Shown: positions 32,593 through 43,103 of the stretch, in pieces
Layout: each line of letters starts with the position of its first letter
How positions within the stretch are numbered: position 1 is the first letter of the stretch
DNA from: Terfezia claveryi
Taxonomy: Eukaryota > Ascomycota > Pezizomycetes > Pezizales > Pezizaceae
Direction of reading: 5' to 3'
DNA length: 64,000 bases
Assembly (NCBI GenBank): GCA_015179025.1
Contig: WHUX01000086.1
Coordinates: 62,001 to 126,000 of the forward strand
The notes under the pieces: model-generated
The model's input: only the letters and a program-made list of their open reading frames with translations
Databases searched by the model: none
What the model was told of the DNA's origin: nothing
Position numbers and translations under genes: made by a program

Positions 32593-34167
32593 CTTCCGCG
32601 GAGCTGGGATCATCATCAATATATACATCCGCACATGCTAAAGGCTCTGTCCACCTGGCTCCGTCCACATATTATGAGGTCTCTAGAAATATATTTGCAA
32701 CTGCTATTCTTTATCAAGGGAAACCCTACCGGTACATGCAAGTGGAGGCTGACGTAAGGCTGCGCATGGAGATGATTGGCCATACGTCGTGAGATAAGGA
32801 GAATCTCGCTCTGGGTAGGTTGACAGCTAAACCGGCAGCTACAAGTCTAACCCATCCAGTAGCTCCCGGTGGCAGTGTGGGAATGTTTTCTACGGGACCA
32901 CCTGAAATAATATTATAATCCGTAGCAAGTATGTACTGGCCGAATCAAATTACTTTAGGTAGCCTCGTAACCAGTCTGTTGTCTCTGGGGGGGTTAATTG
33001 GCATTGTCACGTGTCCTCTACCTACGTGAGTAGTAAACAAACATGCAAAGTTCTTACCCAGTTGAACTCCCTTGTAAGTAGCGGATTGATACTGTACTAG
33101 AATGAACACATGATCTCACGAACGCTACAAAAATATTAACCTGGGTACGAGGATAACCTTTAGGCACCTATAGTACGCTCTCGACATAGGAATGTCTTAC
33201 TGCAAATATAATCTTGGGGAGAAGTATCCATATTTTATACTAGGTACGTTGAGACCGTCTATTTTAGCAGTGAGAGTCGAGGGGCAAACTAGCCCCGTTC
33301 ACGTCAGCGTAGACCACTCCTTACTTTATCAGGTACTACTTGGTATGACTGCTTGCACTATGAAATGCAACGTTAGCTTGATTGAATTGATGGTTGGTGG
33401 ATGAAGAACACCATCATGCCTACCAGACTTAGCCATGGGGGTAATTTCAGTGCAAAGAGTATTTCAATTTACTCATGAATATTCATATAACTATATACTT
33501 ATAACCTAGTCAGGTTGGCACCTTATAACCTAAGTAGCTCTATAAATACATGAATGTATACATATGCATGCCATGGCCTCATTTGTTCGCATTTCTCATG
33601 CGTGGGCAGTGCCTCATTTTGTTCCGTCACTTATGTACTCATATGTGCGCATATGCCTTATATCATGTATCGGGAAGTGTATATTTCCATAGTCTAGTCT
33701 CGTATCCAGACCCTCATATGGCCATTTTTCCAAGGTGAACAGCGACTGCACGTAGCCTAGATACCATGAAGTAGTCTGGCTGCCATGAAGAATCCTTCAG
33801 CTGAAGGGTATAATCCACCTTTATCTAGTTAAGGGAAGTAAGTACATAAGTACCCCACAGACGTATAGACTTCAAAAAAATAAAAAAATAAAGTACATAA
33901 GTACAGTAAGTACGGAGTAACTAGATCGAGTCTAGTTAAGATCGACATTGACCAGCTGATCTTCGACACTGAGCATATTTTCGCAAGTCTTCCATCTCTA
34001 TCGCTAGTGTGGCAGTCTCAATAATATTTCCCATCTTTTTGACCCATCGCAAGCTTTAGCTGGTTACGAGAGCATCTCAAGCATTCGTGAAGTCAACTAG
34101 TCAACTCAATATTCACCTCCAATTGCAACCTAGTCCAACTGGGATACCATAGCTACCCACTCACTCT
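32593..34167. other. No gene recognised
   Basis: Intergenic. Small frames only. An A-rich tract at 33874-33890 and several AGTACATAAGTAC-like phrases near 33840-33920. The last few hundred bases should hold the promoter of the following gene, but I see no clear TATA box. Confidence 0.5.
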
Positions 34168-35514
34168 ATGAGCAGGGCGGAGCGCAGACCAGTCCCAGGT
34201 CACCAGTTGGGAGGTATCGAGGCACCTAGCTCTACGAGGGCATCGAAAGCCACACCAGAACAATTAAGTCAATGGACAGCGACGGAGCTGCAACCTGGCA
34301 CATCGTCGGTAACCAAGGAGAATTTTACCGTCCTGGGTTCTTACAACTGGCGTGACGCAAAACGTCCTATTATCGTTGTCCCTGGTTCGTTCTAATAATA
34401 ATTACCCATGATTCTATGATACTTCATGTCTAACGAAAGTGTGAAAACCTCAGGGGCACCATCAATATGGGATCCCCCAAAACTACCCATTTCCATAAAA
34501 CCTGATCGTGGACGCACCTTCGTGGACCAAAACGGATCCCGATATCCCACATCCCCATTGGAGCCCATGCTTCAAGCGGTTCTCGCCTCAAATCCTTTAT
34601 TTGATTTCAACAAGATCGACATCATTACAGATCGTTCTAATTTGCGCCAATTATTACAATTTGCTAGTGGCAAAAGCCACAGAAATTTCGAAATTGCAGT
34701 TGAGGTTGTGAACAAAACTGTTCTATTCACCCGTCTTACCAAACACCCAAAGACCTATATTGGGCCCGGAAGGTCTCAAGGATATGGATTTCAGTTTGAG
34801 AAAGCTTTTACGAAAACGCCAACGGCGGTAGGGGGATCTACAGGACATCATCGGATTGTTAATTATACGATCGGAGGACTGAATGTGCTTCTTCGGTTTG
34901 AAGTTGACGGAGCCTTACCGCACAATGTTGAACCAGCTTCGCATGCTGGACCCCAAACACAAACTCCAGCGGTTAAACTGTCATCATCTAATGCCCCACA
35001 GACCAAAGGACAGCCATTCCTGAGTCAGGGTCAAGGCCAGGGGCTGGTTGGTGCTTCACGATCGGTTCCCGCTTTGAGTCAACAGGCAGCAGGACGTACA
35101 AACCTTGTGATTGTGAAGGGAGGGCAACTCATCCATGAGCAGCAAGTTTTAGAGCTCAAGACTCGAGCATACAATAAGGATCATGGACTTCAACTTCAGC
35201 AATACATGGACCAACTTTGGTTCGCCAACGTTCGGCATTTAGTGCTTGGTGTGCACAAAGAGGGGACATTTTCTGATATTAAGACACACACTATGAACGA
35301 TGCAGCAGTTATTGCGTGGCAGGACGCACATAAAGAGCAACTGGGCAAGTTGATTGACTTGTTGAGGAAAATTACAGCAACGGCTAAAGGCACGACAGAA
35401 AGGGCACGAGTAAGTTGTGTTAAGGGTAATTTAATAATGGAAACTTTCCATGGGCGGCAACTTAAGTTGAAGGGGCTGTCAGAGGATCTGAGGCGGAAGT
35501 GGGCTACGGGGTGA
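34168..35514 (+). CDS. Fungal protein with possible PD-(D/E)XK nuclease fold (425 aa, one intron)
   Basis: Two exons, 34168-34384 and 34454-35514, joined by a 69-nt intron (GTTCGT donor, CTAAC branch point, CTCAG acceptor). The join reads VVPGAPSIW and keeps frame. The N-terminal YNWRDAKRPIIVVPG and YPTSPLEPMLQAVLASNP blocks match, as I recall them, a fungal family often labelled geranylgeranyl pyrophosphate synthetase in databases; no DDxxD motif is present, so that name is unlikely to be right. FEVDG (Asp ~224) and VLELKTRA (Glu306-x-Lys308), after a low-complexity Gln/Ser insert, resemble a PD-(D/E)XK nuclease core. The gene is intact and unlike its TE neighbours. Function inferred only. 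Confidence 0.75.
34385..34453 (+). other. Intron of the gene at 34168-35514
   Basis: 69 nt, starts GTTCGTTCTAATAATAATTA, contains TCTAAC as branch point and ends AACCTCAG. Without splicing the first exon runs into a TAA at 34393-34395. Confidence 0.75.
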
Positions 35515-37109
35515 AAGCTGTTTGCAATGTAGCAAATGACTAATATTGAATTTAATTAAATTAGTCTTGTTTCTTTATGCTTAGTCTCTTGTTACGTATG
35601 CTTATCTCTTCTCAGCCTAGCTAGTCTACAGTAGAGTCCAGAGGTTTTGCACCCTGATACGCTAGCTATCTTACAACCCCCCGGGAATGAAAACAAAGGG
35701 GTTTTGTAGTCCAATCATTCCTTAGTAATCATCAACGTGCAACAACATACCTACGATGGCGGATTACATGTTTATGTGGGGGGTACTGCTGATGGGGCAG
35801 GCCAGCGGTGCAAAGTCTTCCGATGGTGACAATGATGACAAGACACCTCTATATCGAGCTCCAATCACATATGAGAAGTACTGGGCATTAGCGGCTGCGG
35901 GAAGGGGAATACTGAGTGCCTCGAATATCTCCAATTCTCAAGAGCAGAGATCGCGGAATGGGTGGATTCGCTGGTTAAAACACTGGGCAGGTGTGAGAAA
36001 CAAGGACTTTTCATGTTGCTCTACCGGTAAGGTGGGACTCTAACCCTGTTCAGATGTTTGTTATGAAATATAGTGATAAGTAGAACGAGAGATGTTCCTG
36101 ACTATTGATAAGTTAGTCAGAGAGGAGGAGAATACATTATTTCTTGATCCCGCCATATTCAAAGCATAAACTCAGCTGATGCATTAGCTAGTGGCGTTAC
36201 TGCAAGCTATTCTACAGGATTGCAAACCTTCTCCACTGGTTCATCAATTTGTTGACAGGGCTATGAATTCTGAGCCTCCAGGCAACGGTCGCACCATATC
36301 AGGGAGCTTTGCATAATAATAATTTGGTTTACTTTGTAGGTAATTTGGAAGCTAGTTAACCTTACTGCCAGCCTAAGTACTTATCAATCCACGCTAACCC
36401 CACGCACTCATGTATTTACCCTAGAGTATCTCATGCTGACGCTGTGCTGGAATCATATCTTTCGGAGCAAGAGCCGGGCTTTATCTCCATTTGCACATAC
36501 CGGTAGGTTTGCAACAGTCAATGTGCTTGAATATTGTTTGATCTAATTCCAACATATATACTGGTGAGACATCAAAACATTATGTGTTGGATAATAGACA
36601 AAAGTTTTGTACTTTTACAGCAAAACAGACCCTTTTGCAAAAATGGGAAAAAAATACTTCCTGATAAACACTAAATAGAGTGGAAGATGATATCTAGAGG
36701 TATATATTCACATATATCTTCACATATATCTTGCGCCCATTTTTGACTGGTGCACAATCCGAGGTTCTGGCCAACTCGTCATACCGTCCCGAAAATTATT
36801 TCAAGAAAATAGATGTTGTAAATCCAGAATGGTGCATAGGAGTACTGAATTTTTAAAACAAGAATTTTTGTTTGAAACGGTGCTCCATACAAATAGCGCA
36901 ATGGGCTGCCTTCAGAATAACATATTCGTTCCTAGCCATGCTCGAGTGCTCGAAAATACGATGAAGTAAGTTCTATATAACTGCAATCTAGCTTTTTTTT
37001 TCAAATTGTGAAAATAGGGCAGTTCAGGTGTAGAGGTTCTGTCTAGTACTTTAGGTCACGAGAAAATTTGCTGACGTTATAGGCTGGACTGACATAATCA
37101 TGAAAATAG
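35515..37109. other. Intergenic with one weak ORF (35756-36043)
   Basis: A 95-codon plus-strand frame at 35756-36043 (MADYMFMWGVLLMGQ) has no recognisable domain; it may be chance. 36044-37109 shows no coding sequence. A short direct repeat, CACATATATCTT, occurs near 36709-36731. Confidence 0.3.
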
Positions 37110-37620
37110 GAAACTTTTTATTTTTTATTTATTATTTATTTTTTATTAAACTCATTACACATATGTGGTACCGTTAGGGGGACCATGATAAGCCACCCGG
37201 AAACCCGGGTGGGTTCAGGACAAGGGAGTTTAATCTGCCAGGTCCGCGTTAAATACAAATATCGAGTGTGGTCGGGGACCTCCCATGCTGTGACTGCTGT
37301 CATCAGCCGGCTTTTTGCCAGATGACCCCAAAGTGGCCTGACTGGAGCCCGACCCAGGAAAGTGAATGAAGGGACTCTTGAAGAGGAGGAATTGGGACAA
37401 ATAAACCGGGAACTAAGGGAACTCGTGACAATGTGTCAGATATCCGCGAGCGTCAGACGAGCTCGCTGTAGAGATATGTATCCGAAGAACGCCTCTGTCA
37501 CCTCCAAAACCTCATCCCCTTCCTTCATCCACACCGCCTAATCTTCCCACGTGTTCTTGTTACCCGGGAGGAAATCAATTCTCCAGTCACCAGTGTCCAC
37601 TTGAGTCACTGACCGAAGCT
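37110..37620 (-). mobile_element. LINE fragment (Tad-like), minus strand
   Basis: A/T-rich tail at 37110-37146, then the family 3' UTR (CCGTTAGGGGGACCATGATA, AGTTTAATCTGCCAGGTCC) as in 13437-13560. Further on, the minus strand encodes the RNase H end: a WMKEGDEVLEVTEAFFG-like segment near 37480-37560, parallel to YEATEAFFG in copies 1 and 2. Broken by stops. A short plus-strand piece of the same 3' end (GTGGCTCATCATGG) lies near 37835-37850. Confidence 0.7.
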
Positions 37621-39240
37621 CTACCTCAAGTACTTTGTTCTCCTCCATGGCCCCAACGCACTCCACTCAGAGTCCACTCTGAATTGTCTGCAAATGACAT
37701 GGACTCTATTAAAGCTGTCAAACATTGGTGTTAAGTACCCAGCAGGCATATCCATCCTCCTTCTCCACATAGAGAAGAAACAGTTTCCAAACTCGTTGAC
37801 GGCCACCCATCAGTGTCGACATTTCACCCGGATTTCCGAGTGGCTCATCATGGATTCATGGTCTTACATATTACTGGTTGAACGGTTTTGCCCAACATGA
37901 CTCACTTCTCTTCCTGGTCGTCTCCCTCACAGCATACAATTCCTTTGAAATGCTGGCCCAGCTCAGATGTTAACACTATGCACAAACTTCTTTTGCATCT
38001 TCTTTCAATAGGCTTCCCCTGCGTCGCACAGGATTCGTTAAGTAGATATTGCTCTATACGGTAGCACGTAAAGTGATTATTAGAGTTAGAAGAATAAAGA
38101 GTATTATATGAGGCCAGGAGATAGCCCAGGAGCCAAGAGCAAGGTAGTCAGTCTCACCTTTTCGCCGTGAGTCAATGGAGAATTGGATTTGGACCTGGAG
38201 GAGAGCAATGAAAAGGGCAAAGAGGGCGATAATGAAAGATGCCGAGAGAGATTGCAGTGAGGACATCCATAGGGATCACAACTTGACTAGATAAGGGAAT
38301 CTAAGTGTATCGGTCCCGACTTCGTCGAAGTATCTTTGTCCGGTTGAAGTATTTGAACTGCGGAAGAATATATTGGGTCGGAGTCGTTTTACTAGTCGAG
38401 TGCGGGATTTGTGACATTCAAACAATAAAATGTGTATATAAATATTTGGGAAGTATTCAAACAATTGAGTAGCCTGGAGTAGTTTTTGATCCAGGAGCTG
38501 TGGTTGGGAAAAGTTCCATTCGATTTAATTCCGTGTTTTTCCACCCCTCCAAATATCAATTAGGCTGGACGCGAGATCAACCCCTGGAAGTGGTATGAAA
38601 CTAATCTGGGTCTGCAGCACCTGAACTTCAGAGCCGAATTCATTTTCAAGTGGTTTGACAACGAGCTCCACACCTTTGCCCAGCGGACGTCGGAGATATG
38701 AACACTGATGGAGTCTAGACATTGAGTTTGAGGAAACCTGAACTTGATGTAAAGTTTTAGCCTTGAGAAAAAATCCCGGGTTCCGCCACCAATGAGCCAC
38801 CATCACGGGAACATCGAGGGCATCCTGATATCCACCCCGCTCTTCTTTCTCTAGTAGTTAACCTTCCAAAATTATAGACCACTGTCGAAACCAATATCTA
38901 CCACCTGACGCAGTTTTAGTCATAGATAACTAGGCCTTACTACATTGGTGCCAACGTAGTTATCTCCAGATTCTATTGGACAAGTTGACACTGGAGCTTC
39001 TCAAGTCATCTCGATCGCGTGAACAGGTACGCGCATATCAGTAAGGTCGATGTTGAGGTCCGTATTGAGGTATGGCAGCCTTGACACCTTAGTAACTCAG
39101 TATCATTGGGTTTGCGGTTGCATGTGTTAGGTAGCGGCCCTCGGCTGACGCTTCCATTCAAAATGATTGGATTGCCGAAACATGTACGGTAAATAGGTAA
39201 GATCAGGGATAATTGGGTGGTATCTGCATAAGAAAAGCAA
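37621..39240. other. No gene assigned; a few weak minus-strand ORFs
   Basis: Minus-strand frames at 38054-38266 (70 codons, two hydrophobic stretches such as FIIALFALFIALL and HIILFILLTLIITL) and 38525-38806 (93 codons) have no recognised domain. They could be exons of a decayed gene; I cannot support a model. Confidence 0.3.
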
Positions 39241-40847
39241 ATGCCTGTGTCTCAACAACCAATAAGAGGAATTTCAAATGATTTAGGACCAAACTTGTCT
39301 CATCTAGATCAGCAATTGATGGGTCGATGGGATAGTCTAGCCCATAAGAGTTATTTAGCCAGTACTGCATGTAACCAGCTGCATGATGTGTTCATGTATC
39401 TATCTCTTGTGCAAACGGTCAATGTCTATTCTCGATAGTAAAACTTGTTGGCAATAATGAATTTTGCCCACCCCTCTCTCTCTTCTTACACTACAACTAT
39501 GCGACATCAATTTTCCAGTGACAATATGTCTAGCAAAAAGGATGGCCGATGGAATCTATCAACAAAAGCACAACCTATCAGATCTCAGTAAGGAAGAAAT
39601 CGCCAATATAAAGCTAGAAAAGCAGTGGATAGACCGCTTCATGAAAAGACATACTGAGCTATATGAAAGATTTGCTAGTCGGGTGGATAGGGTGCGAGTG
39701 GATAGTGTCTACCTTAGAGGATTATTTTGCAAAGGTAAAATATCACATTTAATACTTGTATTAATTATATTAACTTATAATATAGTTGGGTTCCATATAT
39801 GAGAGTATACCCTTACAGCAAGGAAATATTTATAACCTTGATGAAAAAGGATTCATGATGGGAATGGCAAACAGAAGCAAAGTTATTGTATGGCGAGAGA
39901 CTAAGCTTCAAGCTTTATGTCAAGATCAAAAACGAGAGCTGGTTACTGTGGTAGAGTGCATTTGTGCTGAACAATGGTTTCACTAATCATTATTTATAAA
40001 GGAGCAGCACACTATTACGGCTGGTATCCTGAATGTGTTAAAGACTCAGAACAAGAAACCCCCGATCAATTTATCTTTGGCTATTCAGCTAAGGAGTATA
40101 TTGATCATGAGCTTCTATTAGGCTGGTTAACGGATGCCTTCGAACTACAAACTGCTGCTAAGCTGGCTCATCCACGAGAATAGCGGTTGCTGATATAGGA
40201 TGGCCATGAATTGCATATGAACTTGGATTTTCTTGAATTTTGCAACACACGGCGGATCAAGATATTAAAGCTACCATCTCATGCAACTCATGTTCTCCAG
40301 CCTTTAGATTTGGTAGTTTTTTTTGGCTTTTCAGCACAACTATTCTGTTGAAATCGATGCAGCATCACGGTAACACAACTTTTTACAATTGCTCAAGCCT
40401 GCACACTAAGCTACATTCAGTAAACCAGATTTGATCCATCGTGCATTTCAAATTGCAGGCATTTGGCCTTATGATCCAACACAAGTCTATGATCATTTGA
40501 TCTTACCACTGCCTAAGCCAGTACAATCTCCTGCTTCCGACCCACAAGAAAACCTCCAGGCTCTCAAAACTACACTTACTTCACTCGGAGCCTCTTCTGA
40601 AAGTCTGAAAGGCCTTGATCAAATTCAACATAGCAGCCATCAATTAACTGCTCAAGTTGCTCTGCATCAACATCACACCGAACAGCTGCAATCAGAGTTA
40701 AACAAACAGCGAGGTGGTAAACATGATCGCCGGATTCTCAGTAAAGCTCGTGTTGTCACTGAAGAGTACCTCATGCAACGGAAGGTGGAGCGTGATAATG
40801 AACTGGCAAAAAAGGAGGCAAAGCGGGTTAAAACGCTCGGCCCCTGA
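39241..40847 (+). pseudogene. Fot1/pogo-type DDE transposase relic 2
   Basis: In order on the plus strand: CENP-B-type HTH end (KQWIDRFMKRHTELYERFAS, ~39620), DDE_1 first Asp in NLDEKGFMMGMANRS (~39840), second Asp in DGHELHMN (~40200), third in THVLQPLDLVVF (~40300), and the C-terminal tail (RAFQIAGIWPYDPTQVYD, 40431-40847), ending in a Lys/Glu-rich coiled segment. Frame changes at ~39790, ~39975 and ~40240 and stops at 40181 and later make it inactive. Different from the relic at 11125-11935 by sequence and end point. Confidence 0.8.
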
Positions 40848-40887
40848 ACCCGTGCCTGATACCCGTCCTGTACCCCAGAGACCTGTA

Positions 40888-40952
40888 TTTAGCACGCTTA
40901 ATCCTAATACACTCTAGTCAATTTGGCACGCTTAATCCTAATATACTCTAGT
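40888..40952. repeat. 33-bp tandem duplication after the pogo relic
   Basis: AGCACGCTTAATCCTAATAC ACTCTAGTC is followed by GGCACGCTTAATCCTAATAT ACTCTAGTC: two copies with a few changes, directly downstream of the transposase stop. Confidence 0.7.
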
Positions 40953-41099
40953 CGCTCGCATCCCACGACTGGTCATCCCAACCCATCAAAATTATATCAT
41001 GCCTGATCAATTTTACCCAATTATGATGAGACCTGATTCCACTGTCTTGGCAATGAATGCACCGAACAGATCGTTGACCCTGCACCAGTATCTACAAAG

Positions 41100-41222
41100 T
41101 GCACATAGGCGCTGGACCTGGCAGGTTAACCCGCCCTTGTCCTGAATCCACCCGGGTGGCTCATCATGGTCCTCTTACTGGAACCGCACATGAAGAATTA
41201 ATTATTAGAAAAAAAAAAAAAA
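41100..41222 (+). mobile_element. LINE 3' stub with poly-A tail (~120 bp)
   Basis: Contains CCTGGCAGGTTAACCCGCCC, ATCCACCCGGGTGGCTCATC and ends in AGAAAAAAAAAAAAAAG. This is the family 3' end seen at 15930-16037 and (inverted) at 37141. Extremely 5'-truncated insertion. Confidence 0.75.
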
Positions 41223-42452
41223 GTATTTTCAATGTAACTAGTGACTGGTGATGTTGCCAGACGTGAGCTACGGTAATTGGCTACTGAGTTGCTTGGCTCC
41301 AGATAACCACAACGTCAGATCATTGGAGAACTGTGAGAGGCACCGTACACCTCTCATGACCTCTTTCTACCAATACTTTGAATCAATACCTCGATAGATA
41401 AGTGGACTAATGGAGTACATTTTGTACAGGTACACGATAGTACTAGTATGTACAGTACATTTAGGTTTGGATCGAAAACAACAATGAACGCGGACCTAAA
41501 TTTTTCCTTACTTCCTACTTACTGGACACCACTCAAGGCCTCATGACTGGGAATCAACTCATTTACTTTTTTCTGCAATTTCGATCTACAGTACGTAGAG
41601 ATCTACTCGTTACCCCCATGAATTGTTGCACGCTGCACACCTTGTATCCTAAATCCCAAAGCCTCTTGATCAGCCAGGGTCGGCGTAGAGAAACTGTGTT
41701 TACGCGAATCACGATTTAGCAACAGGTGTGGCTCGCATTACGAGGGGCGGTCCATTGGCTGAGTTGGTAATCAGATGGGTGTGCGTGATTGGTTGTGGCA
41801 CACATCCCCGCAAGGGACCCTAAGGACAACGTCGCACGTCAACTGAAAGATGCCTAATGTAACCACAAATTTTTACATATGCGACCCCAAAAAATGTCCC
41901 CCCAATTTGAGGATGATGAAAGGTTTACGAGCAATGATCCAATCACAGCATGGTGGTACCACGGTAGAGCATCTATAATCATACTCTTTTGTTGGTTCAG
42001 TTGAGCGGGGTACAAGTGGATAAAGCCTGTGAATGGATTAATGATTCCCTCGTATGCTCAAACCCGAGGATGTAGGTATTATCTGCACGCCAGCATTCCT
42101 TTATAAAAGTTAAGGGCTTCCTTCAAGCCTCAAGTATGAAATCCACCTCAAACATCAGTAAGAATAATTCTCAAACAGGAGGCGATTACAGAACCATATC
42201 GAGCCTTGACTATTAGTTGCTGAGCCCGGCTTTCCATCAGCAACTGCCAGTATTTCACTCCACATAACCGTGGCCCCCAGCTAGGTAAGTTCAGACTGAT
42301 TTAAGAATTGATATATACATAGATCAATAAATATCTCCTCATACAGTATGAGGCCATATAGATCACTGACTTGAAATACCTTTTATCATCTAGGTGCTTC
42401 ATTCCGAATCAAGCACTCTTACGACTCCGGCTGAAGATTTTCAACCCCGAGA
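41223..42452. other. Intergenic; promoter and 5' UTR of the next gene at its end
   Basis: No gene to about 42090. TTATAAAAG at 42101-42109 is a TATA-like box, and a canonical intron lies at 42285-42393. Confidence 0.5.
42285..42393 (+). other. Probable 5' UTR intron (109 nt)
   Basis: Donor CTAG|GTAAGT at 42285 and acceptor CATCTAG at 42393, between a TATA-like box at 42101 and the ATG at 42453. Confidence 0.55.
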
Positions 42453-43103
42453 ATGACCCAGTTCACAAGAAAGGTCAGCAAGAGAGCAGGTAGAATCATT
42501 TGTCTAACTAGAGGCCATGGCCCCAACAATGGAGCTCGTTACCTTAATATCAGTCAGACAAACCATCTCGCCGCACAACTCTCCGACGAAGCACAGGGGA
42601 ACATGTCAAATCCGCCCATCATGCCCTTCTTCTCCCCCAGAGATATCGTAGGAGACACTAGTGCACCGGCAGCCTTCTCTCACCGATCTGCCTACTCCAT
42701 GAGCCGCTTTATTGGTCCGTTCAGTGAAGCACCTTGGACTCCTGAGGCACGAAGAGAGGCCCACGACGAGTCTAGGCTCACTGAACTTTCAATCTTATCA
42801 TCCAACCTTCTGACAACCATTGGATTGCCAGATCAGGGACCCCCGCTTGTAGCGGATAATTCAAATGACCCATTGGAACCCTACGCTCCAGGTACAGTCT
42901 GGCCTTCAAAACCTCAAAGTGACACCCTCGCTCGCTTTCTTGATCCTAAAAGTGAATCTCCTTGGACGCCAGAAGATCTTGGACGAAGAGAAAGAGTTGT
43001 GGGGAGCCTATGGGTGACAACTCAGCTTCTATGTAGTGATGATATGAGCTTGCTGAACAGCAATGGTGAGATATATCCCTCATATACTTCTAGATTGAGC
43101 TAA
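42453..43103 (+). CDS. Unrecognised protein with a duplicated PWTPE motif (216 aa)
   Basis: Open frame with a TATA-like box and a canonical 5' UTR intron upstream, so probably a host gene. The protein contains an internal repeat: SRFIGPFSEAPWTPEARRE (residues ~84-102) and ARFLDPKSESPWTPEDLGRR (~160-179), each followed by a helix-like segment (ESRLTELSILSSNLLTT; VVGSLWVTTQLL). No signal peptide or membrane segment. An alternative end exists: a 49-nt intron 43066-43114 (GTGAGA ... GCTAATG ... CATAG) would change the last residues to LLNSNGV. I do not recognise the family; cytoplasmic or nuclear by default. Confidence 0.55.
   Translation: MTQFTRKVSKRAGRIICLTRGHGPNNGARYLNISQTNHLAAQLSDEAQGNMSNPPIMPFFSPRDIVGDTSAPAAFSHRSAYSMSRFIGPFSEAPWTPEARREAHDESRLTELSILSSNLLTTIGLPDQGPPLVADNSNDPLEPYAPGTVWPSKPQSDTLARFLDPKSESPWTPEDLGRRERVVGSLWVTTQLLCSDDMSLLNSNGEIYPSYTSRLS

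Noticed and set aside
38054..38266. Small hydrophobic minus-strand ORF as a membrane protein
   Set aside because: Hydrophobic stretches are common in AT-rich non-coding DNA; no splice context, homologue or signal supports it.
41746..41822. tRNA-like stretch (GGTCC...GGCTGAGTTGGT...GGGACC)
   Set aside because: A D-arm-like phrase and complementary ends are present, but there is no T-loop GTTCRANNC and no sensible anticodon arm.
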